The position numbers were made by a program, and so were the translations under genes. Source: Exophiala sp. HKRS030 (Eukaryota > Ascomycota > Eurotiomycetes > Chaetothyriales > Herpotrichiellaceae). Taken from it: a stretch of DNA of 64,000 nt. Shown here piece after piece: positions 35,780-47,003 of this stretch (its first letter is position 1; each line of letters begins with the position of its first letter). The stretch is taken from positions 124,001 through 188,000 of the forward strand of contig JAHWDD010000001.1 in assembly GCA_023897205.1 (NCBI GenBank). Direction: 5' to 3'. The notes under the pieces were generated by a model, which was not told where the DNA came from, did not search any database, and saw nothing but the letters and a program-made list of their open reading frames with translations.

Positions 35780-38164
35780 ATGGCAGCAGAAAGACTTCGC
35801 ATACTCGTCATTGGCTCCGGTGGGCGAGAACATGCCCTTGCCTGGAGGCTGGCAAAATCGCCCTCTGTCGATGTTGTTCACGTTGCGCCGGGCAATGGTG
35901 GCACAGAATTCGACAAGGTCGCCAATGTTAACATAGCCGCGGATAATTTTACCGACTTGGTCGACCACGCACAGAAACATGGTCTCAACCTCGTGGTCGT
36001 CGGTCCTGAGGCACCCCTGGTTGCGGGTATTGAAGGATTCTTCCGAAAGAAGGGCATCCGCTGCTTTGGCCCTAGCAAGGCCGCTGCTAGAATGGAGGGT
36101 TCAAAAGCCTTCTCCAAGGATTTCATGCAACGTCATGGCATTCCGACAGCTGCATTCCGAAACTTCGACGATTACGAGTCTGCTCGCAAATACCTTGATT
36201 CTGTCAATCACGATGTCGTAATCAAAGCAGATGGTTTGGCAGCGGGAAAAGGAGTCATCATCCCGACGACTAAAGACGAGGCACATGAAGCCTTGCGTAA
36301 GATTATGGTTGAGCACGAGTTCGGGTCGGCCGGCTCGCAAGTGGTTATTGAGGAGTTTTTGGAAGGCGAAGAGCTCAGTGTCCTGTCTTTCAGTGATGGT
36401 TACACTATCAGATCACTCCCACCCGCCCAAGATCATAAACGGGCTCTAGATGGGGATCAAGGCCCGAATACTGGAGGCATGGGCTGTTATGCACCAACAA
36501 GGGTCGCTTCCAAGGAACTAATTGCTCAGGTCGACCGTGAGATTGTACAACCTACCATCGACTGTATGAGACGGGAAGGTATGCCGTTTGTCGGTTTTCT
36601 CTTCACCGGTCTCATGATAACCAAGAACGGACCGAAAGTGTTGGAGTACAACGTAAGAGGAGGTGATCCTGAAATTCAGACCCTGCTGCCTCTTTTGAGC
36701 GACGACACCGATCTCGCTAAAGTTATGCTCGCCTGCACAGAACACTGGTTGGACGGAGTTTCCCTAAAAATTGAACCGAAGTTTGGCGCTACGGTCGTCG
36801 CATGTGCGGAAGGATACCCTGGCAAGTATGCAAAGAATCGACAAATTAGTATCCAGAAAGTGGCGCAGGATACCTTTGTGTTCCACGCGGGTACTAATAT
36901 GGATGGCAAACATGTAATCTCTACTGGCGGCCGAGTGATAGCTTCGACTGCAACGGCAGCTACATTGGAAGATGCGGTGGCGAAAGCCTACAAAGGCATG
37001 GACTGTATCAAATTTCAGGGGATGCACTTCAGAAAAGACATTGCTCATCGTGCTTTTGCGAGGAAGGAGCAAGACAAGGGACCGGAAAGTGAGACTTTGA
37101 CATATGCTTCTGCTGGTGTTTCAATTGACGCAGGCAACGATTTGGTCAGCAGAATCAAACCAGCCGTCAAGATGACCTCTCGTCCTGGTGCTAATGCAAT
37201 CATTGGCGGATTCGGTGGAGCTTTCGATCTTGCAAGTGCTGGCTACAACGAAAAGTCACCTATGCTCATTGGCGCTATCGATGGTGTCGGTACCAAGCTC
37301 AAAATTGCCCATGCCACAAATATTCATGACACTGTGGGCATTGACCTGGTTGCCATGAACGTGAATGATTTGGTTGTGCAAGGAGCCGAACCACTAATGT
37401 TCCTGGACTGCTACACATGTAGTATCTTGGATGTCGACATTGCAAGCAGCTTCATCAAGGGTGTTTGTGACGGCTGCAAGACTGCAAAATGTGCTTTGGT
37501 AGGAGGTGAAACAGCGGAAATGCCAGGACTTCTGAACGGCACCGAATACGATGCTGTTGGCGCGGCAATTGGTGCTCTCGACACTGCGGCCGGGAAGCGG
37601 CTTTTGCCAAACACGGAAAGCATGGTTAAGGGCGATATACTCCTTGGCCTGGCTTCGGATGGTCTCCACTCCAATGGTTTCTCCCTGGTGCGCCGCGTCG
37701 TTGAGAAAATGCGCTTGAACTTCTCGGACCAGGCACCATGGAACCCGGACCAGACAGTAGGGAGATCTCTGCTAACCCCAACCCGGATCTATGTCACATC
37801 GCTCCTTCAAGCAGTCAAGCGAGATCTGATCAAGGGCATGTCGCACATCACGGGTGGGGGCCTTACGGAAAACGTGCCTCGAATGTTGCCAGGCCACCTT
37901 TCCGCTGAGATCGACGTATCAACGTGGAATCGACCCGCCGTTTTTGAGTGGCTCCAGCGATCTGGCAACATCAACAATACAGAGATGGCTCGGACGTTCA
38001 ATAATGGAATCGGCATGGTCCTTGTCGTGTCTGATGTTGCCTCTGGTGAGGTCAAGAAGATCCTAGAAGCCGAAGGAGAAACAGTCTTCAAGCTTGGCAA
38101 GTTGGTGAACAGGGATGGTCAAGAAGGTTGCGTCTTGAGTAATCTGGACAGATGGACCTCCTGA
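35780..38164 (+). CDS. ade5,7: Bifunctional GARS-AIRS (phosphoribosylamine-glycine ligase / AIR synthase)
   Basis: Single coding exon of 794 residues. The start is ATG 35780; the frame extends further up only through non-ATG codons. Residues 1 to about 440 are GAR synthetase (PurD): RLRILVIGSGGREHALAWRL, PSKAAARMEGSKAFSKDF, the ATP-grasp KADGLAAGKGV and NTGGMGCYAP. Residues from about 450 are AIR synthetase (PurM): GVGTKLKIA, GETAEMPG, GLASDGLHSNGFSLVR and HITGGGLTENVPR. The enzyme carries out steps 2 and 5 of de novo purine synthesis in the cytosol. The two-domain fusion without a GART domain is the normal fungal arrangement. All main motifs are intact. Confidence 0.97.
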   Translation: MAAERLRILVIGSGGREHALAWRLAKSPSVDVVHVAPGNGGTEFDKVANVNIAADNFTDLVDHAQKHGLNLVVVGPEAPLVAGIEGFFRKKGIRCFGPSKAAARMEGSKAFSKDFMQRHGIPTAAFRNFDDYESARKYLDSVNHDVVIKADGLAAGKGVIIPTTKDEAHEALRKIMVEHEFGSAGSQVVIEEFLEGEELSVLSFSDGYTIRSLPPAQDHKRALDGDQGPNTGGMGCYAPTRVASKELIAQVDREIVQPTIDCMRREGMPFVGFLFTGLMITKNGPKVLEYNVRGGDPEIQTLLPLLSDDTDLAKVMLACTEHWLDGVSLKIEPKFGATVVACAEGYPGKYAKNRQISIQKVAQDTFVFHAGTNMDGKHVISTGGRVIASTATAATLEDAVAKAYKGMDCIKFQGMHFRKDIAHRAFARKEQDKGPESETLTYASAGVSIDAGNDLVSRIKPAVKMTSRPGANAIIGGFGGAFDLASAGYNEKSPMLIGAIDGVGTKLKIAHATNIHDTVGIDLVAMNVNDLVVQGAEPLMFLDCYTCSILDVDIASSFIKGVCDGCKTAKCALVGGETAEMPGLLNGTEYDAVGAAIGALDTAAGKRLLPNTESMVKGDILLGLASDGLHSNGFSLVRRVVEKMRLNFSDQAPWNPDQTVGRSLLTPTRIYVTSLLQAVKRDLIKGMSHITGGGLTENVPRMLPGHLSAEIDVSTWNRPAVFEWLQRSGNINNTEMARTFNNGIGMVLVVSDVASGEVKKILEAEGETVFKLGKLVNRDGQEGCVLSNLDRWTS

Positions 38165-39589
38165 GGAATCAATATTCGCACTCTGGAGAATAACATCTCC
38201 TTTGTGCACCTTTAGTGAGCAGACCTGAAAAGATATCTGCCGTTCCAAGTGTCCGCAGCAGCATAGTGAGCCTTTTTATGCGAACAGAAAATCGTTCCTC
38301 GGCGAGTTCTGGGGCTTCAGTTATATGTGATGGGAATCTTGCTGAAAAGTGCAACATGCTTTCTCCAACGTTTGTATCCTGGCACGTTCTGGCATGCAAG
38401 GGAACCCATTCAGGAGGTTCCGACGTGCTTCTATCCCCAACAAAGCATTTGGTGTTGGGCCCCAGTACCGCCTCGAATACTTGGGGATCAAGGTCCCTGT
38501 GAATGCCAGCCAGAATCGACCTTGGAAATTTTGTCTGCTGGCCCTCTTCGTCGTCAATCTGCGGACTCAACGATCGGCACGCCTTACACTCCAGCGGCCC
38601 AGCAATGGGGCGTTGCTAATGTCTCGCCTTCCTACATGCTTTCAGCCTTTGCAATTACGTTATTTGCACTATTGTTCTTGATGACAGGAGAGCCGCATGG
38701 TCGGGCTCGCCAAACTTCTGATATAGCATTGCAGCACGCAAACCATTGCGAGGTCAAGCATACCTTTCAAATGCTTTCTTGGAAATTGAAGCCCTCCAAA
38801 TCAGCCAAAAATTGCAAACTCGGTCGATAAAGCTACTTCGAACGCAAAAGATGCGCATGATCTGCGAATAAGCACTTCCGATGAGCGCTCTCTGCGGATG
38901 CTTGTCTTTGAATATCTCGACGGCAATGTCATCGGAAGCATACTGTGTTATCAGTGCATTTATCTCTGGCTTGGAGCTCGTCGACGGTTGTATGTTTTGT
39001 TAATCTTAGCTTTAATTTCTGAGCACGTTGGAGTCAAGCTGGCCGACTTCCACGAAACTAGCAAGGCTATTGGGGATTATACTGGGCTTTCACTTACTAA
39101 ATGAGCCGGATCAGTAGATCTTCACGATGGAAACTTTGAAACTTCGGCACGATCTTGAGAAAAATAATACCATGTCTTTCAAGGAGGAGCAGAGTCGCAT
39201 CGTTGGACTTTGACTTGAAGACTGCATTGTGGCCGCCCGAGATACCGCATTTCTATTTATTGTACTTCTGATGCTACTATACGTCGAAAACCAACTAGAG
39301 CAGGTGATTCTTTGACATTCCACGACGAGTTTTTGAGTGTCTAGCAACCAATGCTCAGCCTGATATTCGTTTCCGGCTTTACCTCGGCTGATATTTGTGA
39401 AAAAGTTGCCATTGCGAACTCCCGCTTCACCTTTTGTCCTGAGACATGTTAACACGATTGTATTGTTGGTTTTGCTCCATAAAATTGCTCTCAGTCTTCG
39501 AAAGTGATAGCTGAGCTCGACGGAGAAACGAGTCTCTTCCTAAAGTGCCGCGGTCTTTCTTTCGCAGTTTGCAATCCCACGATCTTCAT
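38165..39589. other. Intergenic region with an unexplained minus-strand frame
   Basis: Between Ade5,7 and Pet127. On the minus strand a frame is open from the stop at 38169 back to about 38613, with a natural-looking composition (for example PRSILAGIHRDLDPQVFEAV), but it has no ATG at its upstream end; going further back, stops occur at random density. A spliced or decayed gene on the minus strand is possible. The plus-strand frame 38327-38830 overlaps it and is not more convincing. Confidence 0.4.
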
Positions 39590-42217
39590 ATGCTACCCCT
39601 TCCAGTCCGACAACATGCGGGCGCACAATATCGAAATCAGCACAGCTTACGGGCGTTAGCTCTCGCTGGACCCTTTGTGCGATCAGACATCCCTTCTCCG
39701 TTTCACCCTCCAGTTCTTCCGCGATGGGTAGGCTGCACCTCCCCTGGCCGCAGCCACCACCAAGTCCGCTCCCTTACAATATCGAGACCATCGTTAGAAT
39801 CACATAAGTCAGGCCTGAAGACGCCAGCTACACGTGATGGCGTGGTTCTCTCGTCGAATGCACTTTCGCGAGCTGCAAAATATCGGACACTCGCGACTCT
39901 CTTACAAGAGCGCGGCAAGAAACTGGTTCCGGAGGGCGCATCCACATCAGATGTCGCGTTCGAAGATGTATTAAACATAGTGGAGGCTGAAGAAAACATG
40001 GGCTCGATTCATTCCAAAGTAGCAAGACGACTCCGTGATGTCTTTCCCGGACGTTCGCTCCAAGAAGTCATGGGCGAGTTGGAGCTTCTCGAGGACAGGC
40101 AATTGCGGAGATCGTTGGCTGGGCAGAAACTTACGTTCGATGAACGAACAAAGAGCACCTTGATAAACCTGGGCCTGGTGGACGAGAGCAAGGACGACCA
40201 AATTCAGCAATCTCCAGTTGAAGATGATGATGCCGTACCAGCTTCGAACCAGAACCCGCATTCACTCAGGGCGACCGCAACCCAACCACTGATACGCCGC
40301 CATTCAGGGGGTGGTAGGGTACGCCCGTTTCTTTCTAACAGAACAAGTTTACAAGGATCGGAGTCGAAGTCTGAGCTACATAAAGACAATGGCTTGTTGG
40401 AGAACCAAGAAGAAATCAATCTGGAAGGATTCGACTTTACCCCTTTGAATGTGGAAAGATCGCAGGTACCACAGCTAAGCCATGACTTGTCCCGCGTGCT
40501 ATTCAACCCTGGAGTCTATCAGTTGCAAGATCCTAGATCAAGAGTCTGGAATTTTGATCCGTACTTGGGAAAATTGATGCCCGTGTCCGAGTTCAACTAT
40601 GATGCTTTGAACCAGTACATCACCTCCTCTCAGGATCAAACACTCCGTGACGTGGCTTTACAGCACGACAAGCGATACATCGGGTCTACATCGAGCATGT
40701 CTGGCACTTTGGCTCATTTTCATTTTCTTCTTTCGAGGTGGCGCGAACTGACCCTGGACCACCTCTCCCGAGGCTTTCGAGACGATGGACATCAGTTCAC
40801 GAAGATACAACGAGGACCTTCTGCCATCTTTCTCAAGTACAAAGACGGAGTGTATGCAGTTGATGCAGATAAAGAATATGATTCCGCAAATATTCTCATG
40901 AGCTTGGGCCGGTCGATGGAAAAGCTTTTGACTAACGACAAAGACGTATTCGAGACGTACAGAAAGACGCGTGGCGAGGACGAAGTTGTTCAGCCTCAGC
41001 CTTCAGAACCCGAAGCTTATCACTACACCGAGTTAGGCTCCTTCCTGATCAGGTCGCAGCTTGATGCATATGACCCAAGGCTTCCCGGCACAGGCATGTT
41101 TGATCTGAAAACCCGTGCAGTAGCTGCCGTCCGAATGATGGTACGAAAGCACGAACAGGGCGTTGGTTATCAGATCAAAGAACGATTCGGGACATGGGAA
41201 TCGTATGAACGGGAGTACTATGACATGATGAGGTCTGCGTTTCTCAAATACTCCCTTCAAGTGCGCATGGGAAGGATGGACGGTATTTTTGTGGCCTATC
41301 ACAATACGGAACGTCTCTTTGGGTTTCAATATATTCCGCTCTCAGAAATGGACCTTGCCTTGCACGGGCAGTCCGATCCGACTCTGGGTGACCGCGAATT
41401 CCGCTATAGTATCAAGTTACTCACCGAGGTTTTCAATGCAGCAACCGAGCGCTTCCCGAAGCAGTCGTTACGTTTTCATTTCGAAACAAGAGAGGCTACC
41501 CAAGCACATGCTCCTTATATGTATATCTTTGCTGAGCCGGTCACAGACGAGGAGATTGTCGAAATCCAAAACTCCAACCGCGAAGAAATCGAAGCATTTG
41601 AACAACGCATCTTCAATCCAGAGAAGTTTAAGAAGTCGCACAACACAACTCCCGAAAACACGGAAACCGAAGACAATGGAATGGAGATCACTATGAACAC
41701 TGATTGCCAAAAGATATCGGGTGAAGCCGCAACGCCTGGCGCATCAAATCGTCAGTCGAATGCAGCTGATGTTGAGTTCCTGGAAAGTATCATGGGGGTG
41801 GATTTACCCGCCGTCAAAACGCCAGCGCCAGAGAAGCCAGCCCCGTCACCAAAGGCAGATGTACCTGCGGACAAACCCTTATTAGGCTGGAAACTCAACA
41901 TTACAAACTTGGTGAACAAGCTTCCGGTTGACCGTCCCCAGGACTTGAAACAGAACGACAGTTGGAGTGTACGATACAGTTTGGTCCCTATGAAGGATGC
42001 TGCCACCCGGCGCAACTACGTTCTGTGCAAAAATAGGCGGAAGTCGGTGTTGCAGGCGCCTCAAGACGAAGATACCTCTGTCCAGTATTATATTCAGCGA
42101 TTGGTGTCGATGAGCAAGGAAGGGGCTAAGTGGCGTCAAAAACTCGACGAATTTGACGCACAACGGGAAAAGGTTGTGCTCTATGGCGATCGAATCCCTG
42201 GCGACCAGACAGAGTGA
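39590..42217 (+). CDS. pet127: Mitochondrial RNA-processing protein Pet127
   Basis: Single-exon, 875 residues from ATG 39590. The upstream part of the frame begins at a GTG, and a TTCGCAG acceptor near 39560 hints at a leader intron. The first 75 residues are rich in Arg, Ser and Leu with few acids, a likely mitochondrial presequence. The family core follows: FDFTPLNVERSQVPQLSHDL, then GVYQLQDPRSRVWNFDP, AHFHFLLSRWRELTLDHLS and DGIFVAYHNTERLFGFQY. In yeast, Pet127 is a mitochondrial membrane-associated protein needed for 5' processing and turnover of mitochondrial RNA, and it is distantly related to nucleases. A linker of acidic and Pro-rich sequence near residues 680-760 is variable. Confidence 0.92.
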   Translation: MLPLPVRQHAGAQYRNQHSLRALALAGPFVRSDIPSPFHPPVLPRWVGCTSPGRSHHQVRSLTISRPSLESHKSGLKTPATRDGVVLSSNALSRAAKYRTLATLLQERGKKLVPEGASTSDVAFEDVLNIVEAEENMGSIHSKVARRLRDVFPGRSLQEVMGELELLEDRQLRRSLAGQKLTFDERTKSTLINLGLVDESKDDQIQQSPVEDDDAVPASNQNPHSLRATATQPLIRRHSGGGRVRPFLSNRTSLQGSESKSELHKDNGLLENQEEINLEGFDFTPLNVERSQVPQLSHDLSRVLFNPGVYQLQDPRSRVWNFDPYLGKLMPVSEFNYDALNQYITSSQDQTLRDVALQHDKRYIGSTSSMSGTLAHFHFLLSRWRELTLDHLSRGFRDDGHQFTKIQRGPSAIFLKYKDGVYAVDADKEYDSANILMSLGRSMEKLLTNDKDVFETYRKTRGEDEVVQPQPSEPEAYHYTELGSFLIRSQLDAYDPRLPGTGMFDLKTRAVAAVRMMVRKHEQGVGYQIKERFGTWESYEREYYDMMRSAFLKYSLQVRMGRMDGIFVAYHNTERLFGFQYIPLSEMDLALHGQSDPTLGDREFRYSIKLLTEVFNAATERFPKQSLRFHFETREATQAHAPYMYIFAEPVTDEEIVEIQNSNREEIEAFEQRIFNPEKFKKSHNTTPENTETEDNGMEITMNTDCQKISGEAATPGASNRQSNAADVEFLESIMGVDLPAVKTPAPEKPAPSPKADVPADKPLLGWKLNITNLVNKLPVDRPQDLKQNDSWSVRYSLVPMKDAATRRNYVLCKNRRKSVLQAPQDEDTSVQYYIQRLVSMSKEGAKWRQKLDEFDAQREKVVLYGDRIPGDQTE

Positions 42218-43685
42218 ATGATGCGATGACGGATTGTGTATAACAGTAGAATATGGATTGTTGCACCCTGGGGTCCGAGATGACTCCTGTACCATCAAAA
42301 CGAGGGACTTGTGTTTGATACATATGTACAGATTCAGGTGGGTCTTACTATATTGTCCTTCTGTCCGCTGGTGCTGGGCCTGGATATGTACAGCACAATG
42401 GCGTTGGACAAGCTGCACCAGGGGGCCAAAAATCGTTCAAGACATTGGGAGAAACATGTTTCATTAGCGGCATCTAGAATTACAGGTGGTAGTGCAAAAT
42501 CGCATGTGGATGGCACGTGCCGATGGTGTCTTACTATATGGTAATAGCCTGGTCTCTAAGCATCCCATTGAGGCGCATATATGTCTTTGCTTGAGTAATT
42601 GATATACGAAGATACAACCAAACAGTAACAGTACGTATACTAAACTGGGTATCGTTGAGAAGTATTTATGTAAATTCACCAGGCGAGACGGTCTCTATTA
42701 GTTCTGTATAAGCTAAGACGACAGTCCAATATCCGTCCAAGGCCAATAATCGATCCTGGTATCGTCAGTTGTCACTCGGCAATCGCTGATCCGAGGCGGC
42801 CAGGTTGGCTCAAAAATGGCGCCTAAATGCACGGGGCTTATCGGGGCTAGTGACGAGCCTATTGAGCCTATTACGTCGATCTACCACGCCCCCCGGAAGT
42901 GCAAGGCTTTAGCCCGGCAGACACAGCTGGTGTCGCTATCGGAGCGGTATGGGGGACGGCAGGAATACCTAGACGTACACGTACAGCCCTACTGTACCAG
43001 CCACACACGGAGTAGCCTGGTCCTAGCCGCCCTCCCCTGTTCGATTTTGGGCCTCTTGCATCATCATAGCATTGGCACCGGCATGAGCCCTGCATGCCAT
43101 GTAACCCACGTTTCAATGGTGGGATATGTGCGAGTACTTTAGCCAGCTTCCATCTTTTGACCTTGAACAAAGTACTCGTAGCATTTTCATGAGGAGATCA
43201 ATGTTATTATTCTAGTTTTTCTCTTTGTCTTCATATCTTGTTCTCTCCTTCGTTTTGCCCCCTGCACAAGCCGAAGAACTCTGCTGTTCCTCTGATTCCC
43301 CCACCATCACCACAGCTCCTACGAGCGTCGTCAGCACATTTCCCTCCAAGAATCACCAGATCCTGGGCTCGGCGTGCATTCTCCGACACTCGCCGCTTCT
43401 ATCCTCTCCCGTGGCCGTTCCAGCTCGACCGGTTGAACGCCTGTCACTGTCGTCTGGCGAGGAAGCCTTCGGAGCCGAAGCTCAGTCTGATCGAGGCTTT
43501 TCGCGGAAGCTCAAGAGACGGACACATTAGTCACTGGCAGTTGGGCACATCCGAGTGCCAGACGTGGTGAACATGGTGCACTACTGATCCTATTTGGTAA
43601 AGCGTTTTTGAAGTACACTGGGGTTATCTGCATACCCAGGTGAGACCTTGTTGTCGGATGGTTGTCAGAGGCCAAGCAACCAAAC
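42218..43685. other. Intergenic region upstream of the PH-LRR gene
   Basis: No gene is supported. A frame at 42816-43142 starts at ATG but has unremarkable composition. From about 43205 to 43350 the plus strand is pyrimidine-rich, so this may be the promoter and a long leader of the next gene. A TACTCGTA word is near 43172. Confidence 0.45.
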
Positions 43686-46600
43686 ATGGCGGACAAACGT
43701 AGGAGGAAGAGCCTCAGCATATTCCGGCAGAAGGCCGACCATGGCGTGGCGCCTTTAAATGTCCCCTCCAGCCCTACAGAGAAGAAATCTGCAGACTATT
43801 TGCCGAGTCCTGTCGACTCGGAACATTCAAGTCCAAAGGCCCGACCTAGGACCTTGCAGAAAAACCGCAGTTCAGTCTTCGGATCTTTGCGATCGCTACA
43901 TTCACTCGACGAGGAAGAGAAGATCCTTCTGACCAGATCCGACTCGAAAGCTTCTTCTCTCCACGATGAGGCCGAGGTTCAGATGAAGGGACTCTTGGGT
44001 GAGAAGGTTCTGCAGTACGGAGAAGTGCAAGCTGCTGGCACAAATGTCTTTCGGAAGAAGATCCAGTTCATGGTACTCACCGAATCACATCTGATACGAT
44101 TCAGGAACCAGGCTAAAGCCGTGGAAATGTTTCCATCCATTCCCAGCAACCTCAGCAAAGGTCACAATCGTCGGTCGTCCTCGGTGGGTTCCGTCCCGGA
44201 ACTCCAGATGTCGGCATATACAGATATCACTTCTGGTGTTCCGTTGAACCAGGTTGTTGCTGCATACAGTACGGACGATGGTCGCCCATTTGTCACAGTG
44301 GATGTTGCATATCTTGATGAACGGACAAGGAAAGCGTCTGTGATGCAGCTCCAGGTCAACGATCTTCGAGAGGCTAATTTATGGGTTTCGGCCATTCGTT
44401 CCGCAACTCTTCAAGCCGTTTCATCATTACCGAAGATCCAAGACAGTACCTTGGAGCATCTGGCGCGTGTTGTTGAACGCGAAAGAGACTATGACCCCAA
44501 TCATTTTCATGTATTCAAGGTGGTCCAACGCTCAGTCAATAGGTCGGTAGGCCGAGCTTCAGCTGAAGATTTGACTAGGCTTGGGTCGGCCATCTTGTAT
44601 CTTGTTCTTGGCCTCTATAAAGTTCATCTGGTACCGCTCTATCGACCGTCGACAAGGTCCTCGAGTGCTTCTCTCAGCGACATGGACAGCGTGACCTCCT
44701 TCGCCATCGTGAACCTGGCTATGGTATCGGTGCAGGCTACAGAAGATGCATTTCAACTACTGTTCAAACCACCGACGGGACAACCAAACAGTCTTCGTCT
44801 AGCATCGAACGCCGCAGGGGAGATTGCACTTCGCTTACAGTTTGCGTCCGAATTCCTTCGACCGCAATGGCTTAGGCAGCCGTATCTATGTGAGATGCCG
44901 GCCGAGCTTGATGATCAATTGGATCCGCCTGATTACCCTAACGAAGAGCATGATTGCTTCGACCGCACACTAATTGCATATTGCGCCGGGTATGATGTTG
45001 ACACGTCTCGAATCTGCTATTCCGTGGACTACGACTGTGAAGATGCGCCCTGTTTTCAGCTCATGGCTCCCTCGACGGGTACTACTTATTCGGCTCTCGA
45101 GTTGCTCGCAGTACTTCGAGCACTTCGATACAATGAGTCGTTCTCATCGATATCGTTCTCACATATTGACCTCGGTCCTCTCCGGAACTTGTACGACACG
45201 TTCGGAGCGGACTTGGATAGTCTTTACACTCGATCTGGCAATCCCACCAATCTTGCAGGCCATCAAGATCTGCCCGTGCTATGTCAAGAGATCCGAGCTC
45301 TAGCTCTAAAGAGCCGACGATTGAGACGCCTGGACTTTTCCTATACTATGCCACATAAGTTGCTTGCAGATCATGAGCCACTTCCGGAATGTGGCATCAT
45401 GGAAGCACTTGCTCCTTTGTGCAAACGATCCCTCACCAACGTTGACTGGATAATCCTCACAGGAATTCGCCTCACCGAAACCGACCTAAACTTCTTGGTC
45501 GACGCCGCAATAGAGAGACGGTGCCACTTCCGTGCATTGGAAATTGGCGAGTGTGGGTTATCTGTTCACGATATCGATGTGCTTCTATCTGCGTTGGCTG
45601 TACAAGAGAGCACAATGGAAGTCATCGACATCTCAGGAGCACAAGGTCGTTTCAGCCCCGAAGTATTTCAACGTGAAATTGGTGCATTCAGCCATATTCG
45701 ACGTTTGAACCTCACCCGGGTGCAGAAAACGGCCGGACCCGAGCCTCTGGTAGCCCCTGAAGCGCTCTACGCCTGGAAGCTGGAAGCTCTCTATTTGTCA
45801 CAAACGACGCTGAACGAGCAAACGGTGGACTCGATCTCGACCTATCTTGCCACTCCTAAATCGGATATTCTCCGTGAGCTGCACGTCAACCAGTGTGGTC
45901 TGACGGGTCGGGACCTTGCCACATTCTTTCAATCAATGACAAGAGACGGCAATCAGCCACGCATCATGCACGTCAGTGCCAATGAAAATCGCTTGAAGAC
46001 GGGCAACACAATCCTTTTCAAGACAATTGCTCAAAGTTATGGACCTTCATCCCTGAGTATGAGAATGATGGACTTCGAAAAAGAGAGTCATTTTCGAGAA
46101 CTCGTCAAAGCTCTGACAATCAATACAACTCTACAAAGCCTTGACATATCACGCGCGTCTCTTCCGTACGATGCTAGTGTGGAGACCTGTGAGGCTCTGA
46201 AGGAGATGTTTGCTAGAAATCAAACGTTGGAAGAACTCGATATCAGTGGCGAACACGCTCATTTGGACGCGACAAGATTTGGCATTGGACTTAACATTGC
46301 CCTGAGAGGACTGGCGACAAACAAAACACTCAAGGTGCTCCGAATTGAGTATCAGAGTCTGGGCTTACAAGGTGCAAATACTCTGGCCGAAGTTTTGCAG
46401 AAGAACGATACCTTGGTGGAGATCCATTGTGAACACAACGACATCAATCTTCAGTCCTTTACCTCACTCGTCAATGCTATAGAACACAACCATACCTTAC
46501 TGTACATGTCGTCCATGGACAACGATCGGGCCAAGTCCATTGCGAAAGTTCAACGAGAGATTGACACGATGGAACGCGAGGATAGCCCCAAACATCTCAA

Positions 46601-47003
46601 GACTTCAGGTACTCTTAAGAAGACCCTCACAGGGTTTGGTGCCAAGGGTCATCGGCATGGCCATCGCCATAGTAGTTCTCAATCCTCTACTGCATCCTTT
46701 TCTGACCAGGACGTGGCGGCCGCTATGGCTACGCTGGAAGAGAAGTGGAATGCCCAGGTTGCCCGACTTCGGAGTTACCTGTTTCGTAATTATTGTTATT
46801 CACAAGGGATTCCCTGGGAGGACGAAGCAGTGGCCGGGCAAAGCAATCGGACTTCCACTGTGGTGGGAGATTCCATGGCCCAGATTTTGCAACGAGTGCA
46901 TTTGGACCAAACGCCTACCAAAGATAATCCGTTCACTCCGGACTATTTTCACGAAAAGTTCGGAGAACACAATCACTCCATCTTTCAGCTTCCCGAGGAC
47001 TGA
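43686..47003 (+). CDS. Large PH-like / leucine-rich repeat protein
   Basis: Single exon of 1105 residues starting at ATG 43686 (ADKRRRKSLSIF follows). The first 90 residues are basic and serine-rich. A PH-like region lies around 95-245 (KVLQYGEVQAAGTNVFRKK, then LTESHLIRFR). From about residue 470 to 930 there are repeated leucine-rich, RNI-type units such as LRRLDFSYTM, MEVIDISGAQ, TTLQSLDISRASL and TLEELDISGE. The tail is His/Ser-rich with a C-terminal DYFHEKFGEHNHSIFQLPED. The PH plus LRR order recalls CARMIL-type actin regulators; that link is inferred and orthology is not shown. No signal peptide or membrane segment is seen. It is probably a cortical scaffold. Confidence 0.85.
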   Translation: MADKRRRKSLSIFRQKADHGVAPLNVPSSPTEKKSADYLPSPVDSEHSSPKARPRTLQKNRSSVFGSLRSLHSLDEEEKILLTRSDSKASSLHDEAEVQMKGLLGEKVLQYGEVQAAGTNVFRKKIQFMVLTESHLIRFRNQAKAVEMFPSIPSNLSKGHNRRSSSVGSVPELQMSAYTDITSGVPLNQVVAAYSTDDGRPFVTVDVAYLDERTRKASVMQLQVNDLREANLWVSAIRSATLQAVSSLPKIQDSTLEHLARVVERERDYDPNHFHVFKVVQRSVNRSVGRASAEDLTRLGSAILYLVLGLYKVHLVPLYRPSTRSSSASLSDMDSVTSFAIVNLAMVSVQATEDAFQLLFKPPTGQPNSLRLASNAAGEIALRLQFASEFLRPQWLRQPYLCEMPAELDDQLDPPDYPNEEHDCFDRTLIAYCAGYDVDTSRICYSVDYDCEDAPCFQLMAPSTGTTYSALELLAVLRALRYNESFSSISFSHIDLGPLRNLYDTFGADLDSLYTRSGNPTNLAGHQDLPVLCQEIRALALKSRRLRRLDFSYTMPHKLLADHEPLPECGIMEALAPLCKRSLTNVDWIILTGIRLTETDLNFLVDAAIERRCHFRALEIGECGLSVHDIDVLLSALAVQESTMEVIDISGAQGRFSPEVFQREIGAFSHIRRLNLTRVQKTAGPEPLVAPEALYAWKLEALYLSQTTLNEQTVDSISTYLATPKSDILRELHVNQCGLTGRDLATFFQSMTRDGNQPRIMHVSANENRLKTGNTILFKTIAQSYGPSSLSMRMMDFEKESHFRELVKALTINTTLQSLDISRASLPYDASVETCEALKEMFARNQTLEELDISGEHAHLDATRFGIGLNIALRGLATNKTLKVLRIEYQSLGLQGANTLAEVLQKNDTLVEIHCEHNDINLQSFTSLVNAIEHNHTLLYMSSMDNDRAKSIAKVQREIDTMEREDSPKHLKTSGTLKKTLTGFGAKGHRHGHRHSSSQSSTASFSDQDVAAAMATLEEKWNAQVARLRSYLFRNYCYSQGIPWEDEAVAGQSNRTSTVVGDSMAQILQRVHLDQTPTKDNPFTPDYFHEKFGEHNHSIFQLPED

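Noticed and set aside
38570..39460. A decayed SET-domain-like gene on the minus strand with C-to-T stops (RIP)
   Set aside because: Going upstream the stop codons occur at the density expected by chance, and no domain could be confirmed.
42816..43142. 108-codon ATG frame between Pet127 and the LRR gene
   Set aside because: An antisense frame of nearly equal length exists and no family resemblance was seen.
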